Part shown: positions 53,601 through 64,000 of the stretch, piece after piece | Position numbering within the stretch: the first letter of the stretch is position 1 | Layout: each line of letters opens with the position of its first letter | From: Rossellomorea vietnamensis | Lineage (GTDB): Bacteria; Bacillota; Bacilli; Bacillales; Bacillaceae_B | DNA length: 64,000 nt | Assembly (NCBI RefSeq): GCF_008180415.1 | Contig: NZ_VTEI01000001.1 | Location: forward strand, 166,829 to 230,828 | Direction of reading: 5' to 3' | Notes under the pieces: model-generated | The model's database searches: none | What the model was told of the DNA's origin: nothing | Seen by the model: only the letters and a program-made list of their open reading frames with translations | Program-made: the position numbers and the translations under genes

Positions 53601-53707
53601 AAAAATCCTCTGAGAATAACAAGTAAACAGGCTTTTGTGTGAGAGCTTCGCAGGAAGAGGGAGCAGAATATTTGAATAAGTATCCTGGGTAAAAATCTGA
53701 TCAAAAT

Positions 53708-53745
53708 CAAAAAAAAGACAAAGCCAGCAATAATTGGCTTTGTCT
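53708..53745 (-). terminator. Terminator of the hem operon
   Basis: GACAAAGCCA and TGGCTTTGTC form a 10-bp stem followed by eight T on the minus strand, 10 nt after the hemL stop. Confidence 0.92.
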
Positions 53746-53754
53746 TCACTATTA

Positions 53755-55044
53755 TTATCCTTTAATTTTCTGGAAAGCTTTCTCTGCAGCTTGGATGGTT
53801 TTCTCGATGTCTTCGTCCGTGTGAGCTGTTGAAAGGAAAAGACCTTCGAATTGTGAAGGCGGGAGGAATACTCCTTCATTTGCCATTTCACGGTAATAGG
53901 ATGAGAATAACTCTAAATCTGAGCTCTTCGCACCTTCATAATTTTTGACTTCTTCGTTTGTAAAGAAGATGCCGATCATGGAACCAGCACGGTTGATGGT
54001 ATGCGGAATTCCGAACTTTTCAGCTGCCGCATGAAGGCCTTCTTCGAGTCTGTCGGCTTTTCGTTCAAATTCTTTATAGCTTTCTGGTGTCAGCTGGCTT
54101 AAGGTTTCATAGCCTGCTGTCATAGCAAGCGGATTTCCTGACAGTGTGCCCGCTTGGTAAATAGGACCGCTCGGGGCGATTTGTTCCATGATTTCCGCTT
54201 TACCGCCATACGCTCCAACTGGAAGGCCGCCGCCGATGACTTTTCCTAGGCACGTCAAGTCAGGTGTAACACCATAAAATCCTTGAGCACAATTGTAGCC
54301 GACACGGAAGCCTGTCATGACTTCATCAAAGATCAGCAATGACCCGTATTTCTCTGTGATTTCACGAAGAGACTCCAGGAATCCAGGCTGAGGAGGAACA
54401 ACACCCATATTACCTGCCACTGGTTCTACGATCAATCCCGCTATATCGTCTCCGAATTGTTCGAAAGCATATTCCAGGCTTTCTAAGTCATTGTAAGGAA
54501 CCGTAATCGTGTTCTCTGCCACGCCGGCAGGAACTCCTGGACTGTCCGGCAATCCCAATGTAGCCACTCCGGAACCAGCTTTGATCAGCAGAGAGTCGCC
54601 GTGGCCATGATAACAGCCTTCAAATTTAATGATCTTGTTCCGCCCGGTATATCCTCTTGCAAGGCGGAGCGCACTCATTGTCGCTTCTGTTCCGGAAGAG
54701 ACCATTCTTACAATTTCAATAGAAGGTACACGCTCGATCACAAGCTCAGCAAGCTTGTTTTCAACCAAAGTCGGTGCCCCGAAGCTTGTGCCGAGTTCAG
54801 CCACTTCCTTGATCGACTGAACTACTCTTTCGTTGGTGTGCCCTAAAATTAATGGTCCCCAGGAAAGTACATAGTCGATATATTCATTTCCATCGATATC
54901 ATAGATTTTGGAGCCTTTTCCTTTTTCCATAAAAATCGGGTCCATATCAACTGATTTAAACGCACGGACAGGGCTGTTCACTCCGCCCGGCATTACTTTT
55001 ACCGCTTCTTTAAAAGCCTGTTTTGACTGGTCATATTTTCGCAT
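53755..55044 (-). CDS. hemL: Glutamate-1-semialdehyde 2,1-aminomutase HemL
   Basis: PLP enzyme that converts glutamate-1-semialdehyde to 5-aminolevulinate. The 429-aa class III aminotransferase shows [11 protein letters not shown] near residue 19, [18 protein letters not shown] near 114, [13 protein letters not shown] near 238 and the PLP lysine K268 in [16 protein letters not shown] follows GGAGGAAC. It is the last gene of hemAXCDBL. A repeat-filled gap of 740 bp separates it from hemB, unlike the tight B. subtilis operon, so it may have its own promoter. Confidence 0.98.
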   Translation of the reverse strand: MRKYDQSKQAFKEAVKVMPGGVNSPVRAFKSVDMDPIFMEKGKGSKIYDIDGNEYIDYVLSWGPLILGHTNERVVQSIKEVAELGTSFGAPTLVENKLAELVIERVPSIEIVRMVSSGTEATMSALRLARGYTGRNKIIKFEGCYHGHGDSLLIKAGSGVATLGLPDSPGVPAGVAENTITVPYNDLESLEYAFEQFGDDIAGLIVEPVAGNMGVVPPQPGFLESLREITEKYGSLLIFDEVMTGFRVGYNCAQGFYGVTPDLTCLGKVIGGGLPVGAYGGKAEIMEQIAPSGPIYQAGTLSGNPLAMTAGYETLSQLTPESYKEFERKADRLEEGLHAAAEKFGIPHTINRAGSMIGIFFTNEEVKNYEGAKSSDLELFSSYYREMANEGVFLPPSQFEGLFLSTAHTDEDIEKTIQAAEKAFQKIKG

Positions 55045-55121
55045 GATAAGTTCCTCCGTTTTCTTTAAATTTCGTCATTTTCTTCCTTACAGAAGGGCTA
55101 TTTCTCTAAGTTCGTTTTAAA

Positions 55122-55545
55122 GAAAGGCAGCTTTCGCAAAAATTATGGTTATGGAAAAATGATTGATTTCCACTCCAGGCGAACGACTCCGCGGGGCGGG
55201 CGTTGAGCCTCCTCGGCTTCGCCTACATATAAAGTGGAAGCGCCTTGGTCAGCCCCGACAGGCAAATGTTCTCAAGAGAAAAAAAGGCGATCTTTCCTTT
55301 TATTCTCTTGAGGTTATTTGACCCCGAGGGGCTAGGCGCTGAAACTAGATTGCGGGGTCTCACCTGTCTTCAAAAGTGGAAGCGCCTTGGTCAGCCCCGA
55401 CAGGCAAATGTTCTCAAGAGAAAAAAGGCGGTCTTCCTTTTTATCTCTTGGGGTTATTTGACCCCGAGGGGCTAGGTGCTGGAACTAGACGCCCGCTAGT
55501 CCCGCAGGAGGTCGCACGCCTTCCGCTCCAATCCTTCTACGTAAA
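55122..55545 (+). repeat. Composite repeat, second locus, with MITE left-end remnant
   Basis: A short remnant of a MITE left end (55122-55155, AAAGAAAGGCAGCTTTCGC) precedes the composite. Its left arm (GATTTCCACTCCAGG ... CCTCCTCGGCTTCGCCT, 55164-55228) is followed by a structured element (55230-55351), the middle piece GCGGGGTCTCACCTGTCTTC (55352-55371), a second structured element (55372-55488) and a right arm ending CTTCCGCTCCAATCC (to about 55536). This is the same order as 23539-23913. The remaining gap to hemB (55546-55784) shows no gene. Confidence 0.85.
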
Positions 55546-55784
55546 AGGCAGAGGTGGGTTAAAGTATTTTTAAAACGAACAATCTTTTAGAAATACTCCG
55601 CTGATGGCACCAGTGTTACCAACTATTTAATAAAGGCTATTACAGTTATCCTCATAGTACATGTACTATTCCAAATGAATAAGATGAAAATATTGCCGTG
55701 CCTTAGCATGCCTTTTTTCTTACAAACACCCTCAAGAAAATGTACTTATTTAATTCTTACTGAGTATGATTCTGATTCAGGAGA

Positions 55785-56765
55785 TTACTCACCTTTTATC
55801 CAGGCTGCTGCATCTTTGGCTGCATAAGTGATAATGAGATCCGCTCCTGCTCTCTTCATGCTTGTCAGTTTTTCCATGACCATTGCTTTCTCATCGACCC
55901 AGCCGTTTGCTGCCGCTGCTTTAATCATGGAGTATTCGCCGCTGACATTATAAGCTACGACCGGTGCATTAAATTGATCTTTGACGTCACGGATAATATC
56001 CAAGTAGGAAAGGGCTGGTTTGACAATCAGGAAGTCTGCTCCTTCTTCTATATCGGATTGAGCTTCACGAAGGGCTTCTCTTCTGTTAGCAGGGTCCATT
56101 TGATACGTCCTGCGGTCGCCAAATTTCGGCGAACTGTGGGCAGCATCCCTGAATGGTCCGTAGAAGCTGGAAGAGTACTTCACAGCGTAAGACATAATCG
56201 GTACATCTAGGAAACCGGCCTCATCAAGCCCTTTTCTGATGGCTGCCACGAAGCCGTCCATCATGTTTGATGGAGCAATGATATCCGCTCCTGCTTCCGC
56301 CTGGCTTACAGCTGTTTTGGCCAGCAGGTCGAGTGTCGGGTCGTTAAGGATCTTGCCGCCCTCCACAATCCCGCAGTGTCCATGGCTCGTATACTGGCAA
56401 AGACATGTGTCGGCCACCACGACCATTTCAGGATAGTGTTCTTTTACAAGGCGGGTTGCCTTTTGTACAATTCCGTTTGCATCATAGGCACTTTTTCCAA
56501 GCTCATCTTTTTCGGCAGGTACTCCAAACAAAATGATGGAGTGAATGCCAAGTTCATTCAATTCGTCCAATTCAGCTTTCAGGTAGTCCATCGATATTTG
56601 ATAGACCCCCGGCATGGATGCAACAGGGTTCTTTACATTTTCTCCCTCCACTACAAAAAGCGGATAAATTAAATCTTCTGTCCTAAGAAAGTTTTCACGG
56701 ACCATCGCTCTCATGTTTTCTGACTGGCGAAGGCGGCGGTGACGATTAAATTTCAAGTCTGTCAT
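55785..56765 (-). CDS. hemB: Porphobilinogen synthase HemB
   Basis: Condenses two 5-aminolevulinates into porphobilinogen. The 326-aa TIM barrel has the zinc cysteines C121, C123 and C131 ([14 protein letters not shown]) and the Schiff-base lysines K196 ([15 protein letters not shown]) and K249 ([13 protein letters not shown]). ATG follows GGAGGAATAAGC, 2 bp after the hemD stop. Confidence 0.98.
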   Translation of the reverse strand: MTDLKFNRHRRLRQSENMRAMVRENFLRTEDLIYPLFVVEGENVKNPVASMPGVYQISMDYLKAELDELNELGIHSIILFGVPAEKDELGKSAYDANGIVQKATRLVKEHYPEMVVVADTCLCQYTSHGHCGIVEGGKILNDPTLDLLAKTAVSQAEAGADIIAPSNMMDGFVAAIRKGLDEAGFLDVPIMSYAVKYSSSFYGPFRDAAHSSPKFGDRRTYQMDPANRREALREAQSDIEEGADFLIVKPALSYLDIIRDVKDQFNAPVVAYNVSGEYSMIKAAAANGWVDEKAMVMEKLTSMKRAGADLIITYAAKDAAAWIKGE

Positions 56766-56767
56766 GC

Positions 56768-57565
56768 TTATTCCTCCCTTTTCTTTTTTAAAGCGAAATA
56801 GCCGGCTAACCCTTCTATCATCTCTTCAACTGTATACTTTTCAGGGATAACTTGTACAGCCAGACCATTCTGATCGGCTGCCTCCTTGGTTACAGGCCCG
56901 ATACAAGCGGTGATCAAGCTGTCGAGGGTATGCTCAAGAAGATTCTCCCTGACAATTTTCATGAAACTCTTTACGGTCGAAGGGCTTGTAAAAGTAATGG
57001 CAGCCAGTGCTCTGTTTTCCAATAATCCAATTAATTTTTTTTCATGATCTTTTGGGAAAAAGGTTTCATAGGTGATCCATTCATCAATAGTTATGCCCGT
57101 TTCCCTTAATCGAACAGCTATAGTATCCTTAGCCAAGTTTCCTTTTGATAGAAGAATCGGTCCAGTTTCTGTGACTTTTTCAAGGAATTCACCAGAAAAG
57201 TCAGCTGCTGAATAGAATTTCGGCACAAAATCCGCTTGGATTCCGTAACTATTAAGTGCTTTACATGTTTTTTCCCCGACAGCAGCAAATTTGGTTTCGC
57301 TTCCATTAAGGGTAATAAAGTGATTCTTCAATTTTTCAAAAAAGAAGTGCACACCGTTTTTACTAGTAAAAAAAATCCATTCATAGGATTTCAGCTTTTT
57401 TAAATATGTACTTTCCATTTCATCTTTATGGGGCCTGAATGAAATAAGCGGGACGATATGGGGGATACCGCCAAACTTTCTGATGGTATCCGCCATTCCT
57501 TCCGCATTCTTTGCTTCTCTTGTCACTAAGATATCCATCCCTCTTAGCGGTAAAGAGGAGTCCAT
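56768..57565 (-). CDS. hemD: Uroporphyrinogen-III synthase HemD
   Basis: Closes hydroxymethylbilane to uroporphyrinogen III with inversion of ring D. This is a poorly conserved family, recognised by the N-terminal [35 protein letters not shown] near residue 72, [16 protein letters not shown] near 185 and [15 protein letters not shown] near 215, plus operon position. The 265-aa length is standard. The ATG overlaps the hemC TAA (TAATG). Confidence 0.95.
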   Translation of the reverse strand: MDSSLPLRGMDILVTREAKNAEGMADTIRKFGGIPHIVPLISFRPHKDEMESTYLKKLKSYEWIFFTSKNGVHFFFEKLKNHFITLNGSETKFAAVGEKTCKALNSYGIQADFVPKFYSAADFSGEFLEKVTETGPILLSKGNLAKDTIAVRLRETGITIDEWITYETFFPKDHEKKLIGLLENRALAAITFTSPSTVKSFMKIVRENLLEHTLDSLITACIGPVTKEAADQNGLAVQVIPEKYTVEEMIEGLAGYFALKKKREE

Positions 57566-58497
57566 TACTGATCCAGCTCCTCTTTCACCTTATCAATAAG
57601 GGCTTTGGCCCCTCTTTCAGTCAACAATGCCGCCGCTTCTTCACCGACCTTCACAGGATCTGTACCTGTGACTGTCTCTTTGAAAATATCTTTTCCATCT
57701 GGAGAGGCAACAAGCACTGTCAGCTCTACACCATCATGGCCCCTAAGTTCGGCATAGCCTGCAATCGGCACCTGGCATCCGCCCTCCATTTTGTGAAGGA
57801 AAGACCGCTCCGCTGTAACTGTCTTCGTAACTTCTGCAGAAGCAAATTTGCTCAGCAGTCCAAGAAGTTCATTGTCGTCTTCACGGCATTCGATGGATAA
57901 AGCCCCCTGCCCCACTGCCGGTACACAGAACTCAGGCTCCAGGAATTCTGTTACGACATTGGATGTCCAGCCCATACGGGACAATCCGGCTGCGGCCAGG
58001 ATGATGGCATCATAATCTTCCGTTTCCAGCTTAGATAAACGTGTATCAATATTTCCCCTGATCCACTTTATTTCCAGCTCAGGACGCTGTGCAAGGATCT
58101 GTGCCCCTCTTCTTAAGCTGCTTGTTCCGACAATCGCACCCGCAGGCAGATCGCTCAGCTTGATGTGATTCTTGGAAATGAAAGCGTCACGATGGTCTTC
58201 TCTTTCAGGAATACAGCCGATGCATAAACCATCCGGAAGTACAGCAGGCATATCTTTCATGCTATGTACTGCCATATCAATTTCTTTATCCAGCATTGCT
58301 TGTTCGATTTCTTTTACAAACAGGCCTTTTCCTCCGACTTTGGATAGTGTGACATCCAGGATCTGATCTCCTTTAGTGACAATCTCCTTTACTTCAAACT
58401 CAAAAGAGGGATCCAATTCTCTCAACTTATTGATGACCCAATTAGTTTGTGTTAATGCAAGTTTGCTTCGACGTGATCCTACTATAATTTTTCGCAT
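57565..58497 (-). CDS. hemC: Hydroxymethylbilane synthase HemC
   Basis: Polymerises four porphobilinogens into hydroxymethylbilane. The 310-aa product starts [20 protein letters not shown]. Conserved [12 protein letters not shown] lies near residue 78 and [12 protein letters not shown] near 124. The dipyrromethane cofactor cysteine is C241 ([13 protein letters not shown]). ATG 58497 has GGAGG 6 nt upstream; the frame extension to 58554 is rejected. Confidence 0.98.
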   Translation of the reverse strand: MRKIIVGSRRSKLALTQTNWVINKLRELDPSFEFEVKEIVTKGDQILDVTLSKVGGKGLFVKEIEQAMLDKEIDMAVHSMKDMPAVLPDGLCIGCIPEREDHRDAFISKNHIKLSDLPAGAIVGTSSLRRGAQILAQRPELEIKWIRGNIDTRLSKLETEDYDAIILAAAGLSRMGWTSNVVTEFLEPEFCVPAVGQGALSIECREDDNELLGLLSKFASAEVTKTVTAERSFLHKMEGGCQVPIAGYAELRGHDGVELTVLVASPDGKDIFKETVTGTDPVKVGEEAAALLTERGAKALIDKVKEELDQ

Positions 58498-58513
58498 TAC
58501 GAACCTCCTAAGC

Positions 58514-59347
58514 TTATGAATACCAGAAATGAAATGATGAAAGCCTGCTGACAAGAAGAAAGTTGATCAAGATTACTAAGAAGGCGCCGGTATTCAAAAA
58601 CGCCAGACTCTTGCCATATACCTCTTTGCGTATACGTAAATATAAAAAGACGCTGTATATAATCAGCACAAAGAAGGAGCCGATGATCTTCGGATCGTAC
58701 CAGAGAAAGTCAGGCAGTTTGATAAAGGCCCATTGAAGGCCGAGTATCAAACTCAATAACAGCATGGCCACTCCTATCGCATTTAATATGTAAGCCATCT
58801 TCTCTAGTTTCGACAAATCACTGATCCTCCATAACCTGGGCCCCCATTTTTTCTGTTTCAGCAGTTTATACTGCAGCAAATAGAGAAGGGAAAACACAAA
58901 GGACAAGGAAAATGCCCCGTATGAAAGAATGGCCATGGTGATATGGATCAGCAGCAGCTCAGAGACAAGCTGCTCTGCCATTGCATTGGATTCAACCTGC
59001 ACAGGCGCAAATGTATGTATGGCCATGATGATGAATCCGAGTACATTAGTGAAAAATACCGTAAAATCCACACGCAGGACCCTATTAATAGCAAGGGACA
59101 AGGTAATCAGCACCCAAGCATAAAAATAAAGTCCCTCAAAAATGGTGAGGACCGGAAATCTGCCTGTTTTCATCATATAAAGAAACAAAAAGATTGTTTG
59201 AAGGACCCAAACAATCGCAAGAAGCCAGAAGGCAAACATATTTGCCTTCCGGTTTTTGTTTAAGAAATCTATGAAGTAAAACAGAATGCTTATAGCGTAC
59301 AGAACAATCATCAGTTCATGCAGCCTTGTCATCGTTTGTTCAAACAT
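58514..59347 (-). CDS. hemX: HemX, membrane regulator of HemA level
   Basis: Polytopic membrane protein of the CcsA/HemX fold that in B. subtilis lowers the steady-state amount of glutamyl-tRNA reductase. About eight hydrophobic segments fill its 277 aa, with the [14 protein letters not shown]-type segment near residue 80 and the aromatic C-terminus FHFWYS. ATG 59347 has GGGTG 6 nt upstream. It lies between hemA and hemC as in B. subtilis. Confidence 0.93.
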   Translation of the reverse strand: MFEQTMTRLHELMIVLYAISILFYFIDFLNKNRKANMFAFWLLAIVWVLQTIFLFLYMMKTGRFPVLTIFEGLYFYAWVLITLSLAINRVLRVDFTVFFTNVLGFIIMAIHTFAPVQVESNAMAEQLVSELLLIHITMAILSYGAFSLSFVFSLLYLLQYKLLKQKKWGPRLWRISDLSKLEKMAYILNAIGVAMLLLSLILGLQWAFIKLPDFLWYDPKIIGSFFVLIIYSVFLYLRIRKEVYGKSLAFLNTGAFLVILINFLLVSRLSSFHFWYS

Positions 59348-59362
59348 AGACAACACCCTCGC

Positions 59363-60718
59363 TTATGATTGAAAAGAAGGCTGGAGTTTAGGTGCCGTAA
59401 CTGCCTGCTTTTCTTTCCCCTTGCTCTCAAGTGCATCTGACTGGAGCTGCAACTGTTCTTCGATATTGAAGATTTTAATGAATAGGTCAAGTTTTTCCTG
59501 TCCGTCAGGCAGTGCCGCTAATTCCTTGGCCTGAAGAATCGGGTCTTTCAAAAGCTGGTTGATGATGCTCTTCGTGTGTTTATTTAAAATTTTACGTTCA
59601 CGATCAGACAGGTTTGGCATCTTTCGCTCAATGCTTTCCATGGTCTGGCCTTGGATCGTCAAAGCTTTCTCTCTTAAAGCTGAAATTACTGGTACAACGC
59701 CAAGCATATTGAGCCATTCCTTGAAAGCTACAATTTCCGCTTCAATCATGATCCCAATCGTTTCAGCCGCTTTTTGCCTTTCAGCCATGTTCGCCTGAAC
59801 AATGCCTTCCATGTCATCTATATCGTAAAGGAAGGCACTCTCAAGGTTCTCGATTTCAGGATCGATATCCCTAGGCACCGCAATATCAACCATGAACAAC
59901 GGACGGCCTTTTCTCATGCGCTCAACCAAGACCATCTGATCTTTAGTAATGACATAATCCTTTGCACCTGTAGAGCTGATAAGGATATCTGCTTCTACAA
60001 GGGCACATTGAAGCTCTTGCAGAGTTTTAGCATCTCCGTTAAATTTCTCAGCCACATCCACCGCTTTTTCAAACGTACGATTAATTACAGTGACCTTGGT
60101 TGCTCCGCTTCCTTGCAAATTCTTTATTGCGAGCTCACCCATTTTTCCAGCCCCGAGAATCAGGACATGCTTCCCTTTTAAGTCACCAAAGATCTTTTTG
60201 GCAAGTTCAACAGCCGCATAGCTTACAGAAACAGCATTTGAGCCGATTTCTGTCTCAGAATGAGCTTTCTTTGCAAGCGTTACTGCCTGCTTGAACAAAT
60301 GATTAAAAACCGTTCCCGTTGTACCGGATTCCTGTGCAGCCAGGAAGCTGGTCCTGATCTGGCCAAGGATCTGCGTCTCTCCGACAACCATGGAATTCAA
60401 TCCGCACGTAACATTAAACAAGTGCTCAACAGCACCATCCTGCTCATATATGAACAAATAAGGAGAAAACTCCTCTTTGTCAAGACCAAACCACTGAGAT
60501 AAAAATTCTTTAATATAATAACGACCTGTATGAAGCTGATCCACGACCGCATATACTTCCGTCCTGTTGCATGTAGAAACGATCACATTCTCAAGAATAC
60601 TCTTCTTACTCTTAAGTGTTTCCATCGCTGTTTGCAGGTCTGCTTCATTAAAAGATAAACGTTCACGAATCTCGACAGGGGCCGTTTTGTAATTTAAACC
60701 GACTACAATAATATGCAT
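59363..60718 (-). CDS. hemA: Glutamyl-tRNA reductase HemA
   Basis: First committed and rate-controlling step of C5 haem synthesis: reduces glutamyl-tRNA to glutamate-1-semialdehyde. The 451-aa protein has [17 protein letters not shown] at the N-terminus, the catalytic cysteine C50 ([14 protein letters not shown]), the NADPH-binding [17 protein letters not shown] near residue 190 and the C-terminal dimerisation helix ([20 protein letters not shown]). ATG 60718 follows GGGGGTG at 11 nt. First gene of hemAXCDBL. Confidence 0.98.
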   Translation of the reverse strand: MHIIVVGLNYKTAPVEIRERLSFNEADLQTAMETLKSKKSILENVIVSTCNRTEVYAVVDQLHTGRYYIKEFLSQWFGLDKEEFSPYLFIYEQDGAVEHLFNVTCGLNSMVVGETQILGQIRTSFLAAQESGTTGTVFNHLFKQAVTLAKKAHSETEIGSNAVSVSYAAVELAKKIFGDLKGKHVLILGAGKMGELAIKNLQGSGATKVTVINRTFEKAVDVAEKFNGDAKTLQELQCALVEADILISSTGAKDYVITKDQMVLVERMRKGRPLFMVDIAVPRDIDPEIENLESAFLYDIDDMEGIVQANMAERQKAAETIGIMIEAEIVAFKEWLNMLGVVPVISALREKALTIQGQTMESIERKMPNLSDRERKILNKHTKSIINQLLKDPILQAKELAALPDGQEKLDLFIKIFNIEEQLQLQSDALESKGKEKQAVTAPKLQPSFQS

Positions 60719-60818
60719 GATAGAAATGACACCCCCAAATTAATCATTGACTCTAGTATAACATGTACGATAAATAACCCATCAAATAAATGTGAACATA
60801 AGATGAAACCTGTGGTAC

Positions 60819-61068
60819 CATTAAAAGTGGAGCTGGCTCGTTCAGGTCCGACAGGCGCTGGCAGGCCGGCAGATGAGGATGCACTTTATCCTCAACTGAC
60901 GGTATGCAACGACCCGAGGGGCTAGCAGCGGAACTGGATAGCGATTAAGTGTAGAGACGGCTCGTTCAGGTCCGACAGGCGCTGGCAGGCGGACAGGTGA
61001 GGACGCCCTTTGTCCTCGGCTGGTGAATGAATAACGACCCGAGGGGCTAGCCAGCGAGAGTAACGGCA
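60819..61068 (+). repeat. Two tandem structured elements, third stem variant
   Basis: Two units (about 60823-60939 and 60950-61068) share the flanks GTTCAGGTCCGACAGGCGCTGGCAGG and AACGACCCGAGGGGCTAG with each other and the general plan of the GCGCC elements. Their terminal hairpins differ in a compensated way: GAGGAT / ATCCTC in the first and GAGGAC / GTCCTC in the second. They lie between the hemA start and a small membrane gene. Confidence 0.82.
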
Positions 61069-61222
61069 GTCCATTGTAAGCCAAACTTCCTATAAACCTT
61101 ATACCGCATTAAAAGGAAACTATATATTGAATTTTACATAATCTTATTCTTTTCGACATACTTTCCTATGTTAGATTAACAAAATGAACCCTATTATTCA
61201 AGTTTACAATTTGGAGGCACTC

Positions 61223-61708
61223 ATGAAAGGACAACGACTTTTTCCAGGAATGATACTGATAGGATTCGGCATCTATTTCTATCTTCAACAATCCAATATT
61301 TCAATCTTCCGGGAATTTTACACATGGCCCACTTTACTGATCATAGTCGGCATTGCCTTCTTGGCTCAAGGCTACAAAGGAAAAGACTATGAGGCTATCC
61401 TGCCAGGCACGATCCTCACCGGTTTCGGCCTGCATTTTCACATTAGCAGCCATATCGCAATCTGGCCTGACCATATTGGTGTGTTCATTCTGATCATTTC
61501 ACTCGGTTGTCTTCTTCGTTACCAAAAGACGGGCAATGGCTTGTTTCAAGGAGTGCTATTCCTTATTCTAGCTATAATACTTCTATTTTATGATAAAGTT
61601 TTGTTGTGGCTGGGCATTCTGCAAGGAGGAGTAAATATAATAAGGGACTTTTGGCCGCTTATTATCGTAATAATCGGGATTTATCTGCTATTCATAAAGA
61701 AAAAGTAA
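61223..61708 (+). CDS. Small polytopic membrane protein (LiaI/LiaF-TM-like)
   Basis: 161 aa with about five hydrophobic helices (FPGMILIGFGIYFYLQ, WPTLLIIVGIAFLAQGY, VLFLILAIILLFYDKVLLWL, FWPLIIVIIGIYLLF). The repeated W/YWPxxxIxxGI pattern is typical of the LiaI/LiaF transmembrane family linked to envelope-stress sensing. ATG 61223 with GGAGG 5 nt upstream is preferred to ATG 61184, which lacks a Shine-Dalgarno sequence. It stands alone. The family link is by pattern only. Confidence 0.75.
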   Translation: MKGQRLFPGMILIGFGIYFYLQQSNISIFREFYTWPTLLIIVGIAFLAQGYKGKDYEAILPGTILTGFGLHFHISSHIAIWPDHIGVFILIISLGCLLRYQKTGNGLFQGVLFLILAIILLFYDKVLLWLGILQGGVNIIRDFWPLIIVIIGIYLLFIKKK

Positions 61709-61740
61709 AAAGGAACCGGATTGTCCGGTTCCTTTTTTGT
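61709..61740. terminator. Bidirectional terminator
   Basis: AAAAAGGAACCGG and CCGGTTCCTTTTTT form a near-perfect hairpin with T runs on both strands. It ends the convergent membrane-protein and ABC-transporter transcripts. Confidence 0.92.
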
Positions 61741-61744
61741 ATGG

Positions 61745-62479
61745 CTATAAAATGGAATCAAGAAACTCCTGAGTACGCTGCTCTTTAGGATTTCCGAACA
61801 ACTCCTCCGGCGGACCGACTTCCACAATCCTGCCATCATGCATATAGATGACCCAGTCTGCTACCTCACGGGCAAATCCCATTTCGTGAGTGACGACCAC
61901 CATTGTCATCCCTTCAAGCGCCAGTTCTTTCATAGTGGAGAGAACTTCCCCTACCAATTCCGGATCAAGGGCTGAAGTCGGTTCATCAAACAGCATGATA
62001 TCCGGCTTCATCGCAAGTGCCCTGGCAATCGCAACACGCTGCTTCTGTCCCCCGGAAAGCTTGGAAGGATAGACATCTGCTTTGTCTTCAAGGCCGACCT
62101 TCTTTAAAAGGACCATTGCTTCTTCCCTTGCCTTGCTTTTTTGAATCTTTTTTACTTGAATAGGTGCCTCCATGACATTTTCAATGACTGTCTTATGGGG
62201 AAAAAGAAAGAAATGCTGAAAGACCATCCCTACTTTGGCCCTGACTTCATTCAAGTCGTGAGTTCCCTTATTCACTTCTTCCCCTTCAATGATAATCTTT
62301 CCGCTGTCTTTCATTTCAAGGAAGTTAAGGCATCTTAGCAAGGTGCTTTTTCCCGAACCACTCGCACCGATAAGACAGACCACATCACTCTCTTTTACTT
62401 TCATATCTATATCCTTCAGCACGTGCAAATCGCCAAAGGACTTATTCAATTTTTCAACATTTATCATTTCCTGACTCAA
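61745..62479 (-). CDS. Polar amino-acid ABC transporter ATP-binding protein
   Basis: ATPase of a polar amino-acid importer (GlnQ/ArtR type). Walker A is [13 protein letters not shown], the Q-loop is [19 protein letters not shown], the signature [19 protein letters not shown] and Walker [16 protein letters not shown], with the switch His in [19 protein letters not shown] 62479 is chosen because GGAGGG lies 6 nt upstream, giving 244 aa. It is the third gene of the binding protein-permease-ATPase order. Substrate cannot be told from sequence. Confidence 0.95.
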   Translation of the reverse strand: MSQEMINVEKLNKSFGDLHVLKDIDMKVKESDVVCLIGASGSGKSTLLRCLNFLEMKDSGKIIIEGEEVNKGTHDLNEVRAKVGMVFQHFFLFPHKTVIENVMEAPIQVKKIQKSKAREEAMVLLKKVGLEDKADVYPSKLSGGQKQRVAIARALAMKPDIMLFDEPTSALDPELVGEVLSTMKELALEGMTMVVVTHEMGFAREVADWVIYMHDGRIVEVGPPEELFGNPKEQRTQEFLDSIL

Positions 62480-62513
62480 ATTAATCCCTCCATCTGTTTT
62501 GGAAGTCAGTTCA

Positions 62514-63161
62514 TTAATCACTTAAAGACATACGCTTTTCGACTAGGTTGACAATCATAGAGAAGAAAAGTACCAACACAAGATAGTAAACCGCTACGAT
62601 TAATAGATAGGTCATATAATCAAAGTTATTTGATCCGAGTGTAGTCGCTACACTGAAGAGTTCAAACATACCGATGAAAGATGCCAGCGAGGAATCTTTC
62701 AGGGCAATGATAAATTGGTTGCCCATTGGAGGAAGCGCTCTGCGGAAAGCCTGAGGAAGTATAATCCTTCTCATAGTCAATCCGTTGGACATTCCGAGGG
62801 AGCGGCCCGCTTCCATCTGGCCCTTATCAATTGACTGGATTGTACCCCTGAAGATTTCAGCTATATAGGCACCATTGTGGAAGGCAAGACCAAGAACTAC
62901 CGACCAGAAACCGGAAATATCCAATTCAGTTAAACCAAAATAGAAGATAAAGATCTGAACAATCAAAGGTGTTCCCCGCACTATAAAAATATAAAGATCT
63001 GCGATGATTTCCAGGACTTTCACTTTGGAAATTTTCATAAAGGCAAAAAATAAACCTATGAATATGGCAATGAATACAGATACCACGGTAAGTTGAAACG
63101 TTAAAAGCATTCCCTGAAGGAACACATCGATAGTATCTATGAATGTTTCAAAAAAAGTCAC
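62514..63161 (-). CDS. Polar amino-acid ABC transporter permease
   Basis: 215-aa HisM/GlnP-type permease with about five membrane helices. The coupling (EAA) loop is [20 protein letters not shown] near residue 143, and the [16 protein letters not shown] block near 61 is typical. GTG 63161 follows GGAGGG. It is 34 bp upstream of the ATPase gene. Confidence 0.95.
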   Translation of the reverse strand: MTFFETFIDTIDVFLQGMLLTFQLTVVSVFIAIFIGLFFAFMKISKVKVLEIIADLYIFIVRGTPLIVQIFIFYFGLTELDISGFWSVVLGLAFHNGAYIAEIFRGTIQSIDKGQMEAGRSLGMSNGLTMRRIILPQAFRRALPPMGNQFIIALKDSSLASFIGMFELFSVATTLGSNNFDYMTYLLIVAVYYLVLVLFFSMIVNLVEKRMSLSD

Positions 63162-63362
63162 CTTATTCCCTCCTATATCTTTATTTCACTTCTTAAACCT
63201 GAATGCAGATTAGGTGATCATTTCTATATCCTGGTGAGTATTTCATCCAACCTGCCTTCTTACTTTTCAAATACTTATGTAGAAGATTGGCCAGGATTGG
63301 GGAATGAAAACTAGTCGAGATTTAAGGAATGAATAATTTGCAATTAAAAGAATTTTAGATAA

Positions 63363-63397
63363 AAAAAGCGAATGCGCTAAAAATGTGCACATCCGCC
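63363..63397 (-). terminator. Hairpin between binding-protein and permease genes
   Basis: GCGGATGTGC pairs imperfectly with GCGCATTCGC and is followed by TTTTTTT on the minus strand, just after the binding-protein stop. It probably reduces read-through so that binding protein is made in excess. Confidence 0.75.
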
Positions 63398-63413
63398 CTA
63401 AAAATGATGGTGT

Positions 63414-64000
63414 TTATTCTTCTCCCTCAGGGTCAGCTGTAATGTCTTCTCCGAAATATTCTTGACTAATTTCTTCCAACGTTCCGTCTTCTCTAAGTGT
63501 TTCTAACGCTTCATTGATAGCATCAAGAAGTTCTTCATTATCCTGGGCAACGGCAATCGCCTGTTCACTGCGGCCAAGAAGTTCCCTTGCCTCAATTTCC
63601 AAACCAGCACCGATCGCTTCTTTACCTGTAACAAAATCGGTGATGACGGCATCATGCTTCCCTTTGCTCAGAGCTTCAAGTGCAACAACATCACTATCAT
63701 ACGTTTTGATATTCTCTGTTGCTTCACCCGCTGTCTCTGCATAAGTAGAGCCTTTTGATACGGCAATTTCCATTCCTTCCAGATCCGCCAATGTTTCAAC
63801 ATCACTGTCCGGACGTACAAAGATCTGAGGACCTGAGTAGTAATATGGAGTAGAGAAGTCTACTTTCTCAGCACGTTCCTCTGTAATGGTATGACTCGCC
63901 ACTGCTGCATCAAAACGGCCAGACTGGACACCTTCAACAATTCCGGCAAATTTAAATTTCTTTTGTTCCGGATCTAGTCCCAATTCCTCGGCAACCGCCT
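63414..64000 (-). CDS. Amino-acid ABC transporter substrate-binding protein (partial, 5' end outside window)
   Basis: C-terminal portion of a family 3 periplasmic-type binding protein. The frame stays open to the window edge, so the start, signal peptide and lipobox are not visible. Visible blocks are KFKFAGIVEGVQSGRFDAAV, EERAEKVDFSTPYYYSGPQI, ISKGS-like AVSKGSTYAETAGEA, and the C-terminal LREDGTLEEISQEYFGEDIT. It lies upstream of the permease and ATPase genes and belongs to the same importer. Confidence 0.93.
   Translation of the reverse strand, partial: AVAEELGLDPEQKKFKFAGIVEGVQSGRFDAAVASHTITEERAEKVDFSTPYYYSGPQIFVRPDSDVETLADLEGMEIAVSKGSTYAETAGEATENIKTYDSDVVALEALSKGKHDAVITDFVTGKEAIGAGLEIEARELLGRSEQAIAVAQDNEELLDAINEALETLREDGTLEEISQEYFGEDITADPEGEE

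Overview
The window reads as a chromosomal segment of a mesophilic, endospore-forming Bacillaceae bacterium. Gene order follows the Bacillus subtilis blocks nadABC/nifS/nadR, obg-spo0B-rpmA-prp-rplU, spoIVFAB-minDC-mreDCB-radC-maf-spoIIB, folC-valS-ysxE-spoVID and hemAXCDBL. Sporulation genes (spo0B, spoIVFA/B, spoIIB, spoVID, ysxE), a T-box on valS, an L21 leader and strong Shine-Dalgarno sequences all support this. The species cannot be named from the sequence alone.

Layout. 1-0.4 kb holds a 53-bp tandem repeat. 0.4-6.9 kb has a TPR protein, then NAD synthesis: nadB-nadC-nadA on the minus strand, divergent from nifS-nadR across a NadR-type palindrome. 7.0-7.44 kb is a 21-bp repeat array where B. 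subtilis has pheA. 7.5-11.5 kb is pheB-obg, spo0B, and L27-Prp-L21. 12-23.4 kb carries RNase G, spoIVFB/A, a 12-copy hairpin array, minD/minC, mreD/C/B, radC, maf and spoIIB. 23.5-45.3 kb is an accessory block at the place where B. subtilis has only comC. It encodes what looks like a complete type IV pilus: PilB, PilT, PilC, PilM, PilN, PilO, prepilin peptidase, a major pilin, a second pilin, three minor-pilin-like proteins, a secreted VWA protein, three unusual accessory proteins (VanW-like, PRC-barrel, acidic membrane protein) and a membrane GAF-GGDEF diguanylate cyclase. 45.4-61 kb returns to conserved order: folC, valS with T-box leader, ysxE, spoVID and the hem operon. 61.2-64 kb has a small membrane protein and a polar amino-acid ABC transporter that runs off the right edge.

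How it works together. The pilus locus has a full extension/retraction machine. The PilB N-terminus carries two MshEN-type c-di-GMP motifs, and a GGDEF protein lies in the same island, so pilus extension is plausibly tuned by c-di-GMP. The divergent minor-pilin operon (V/W/X-like order) with a neighbouring VWA protein resembles the pilVWX-pilY1 tip-complex layout of Gram-negative type IVa pili. The single prepilin peptidase sits at the comC position and probably also serves competence pseudopilins encoded elsewhere.

The other striking property is the density and variety of intergenic repeats. There is a ~200-bp MITE-like family with inverted ends (five good copies). There is a 110-150-bp structured element in about a dozen copies, including a five-fold 127-bp array, in which the stems covary. 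A larger palindromic element carries two of these nested at matching sites at two loci. Several arrays have periods near 52 bp, and one has a 21-bp period. No tRNA, rRNA, CRISPR array, insertion-sequence transposase or prophage was seen.
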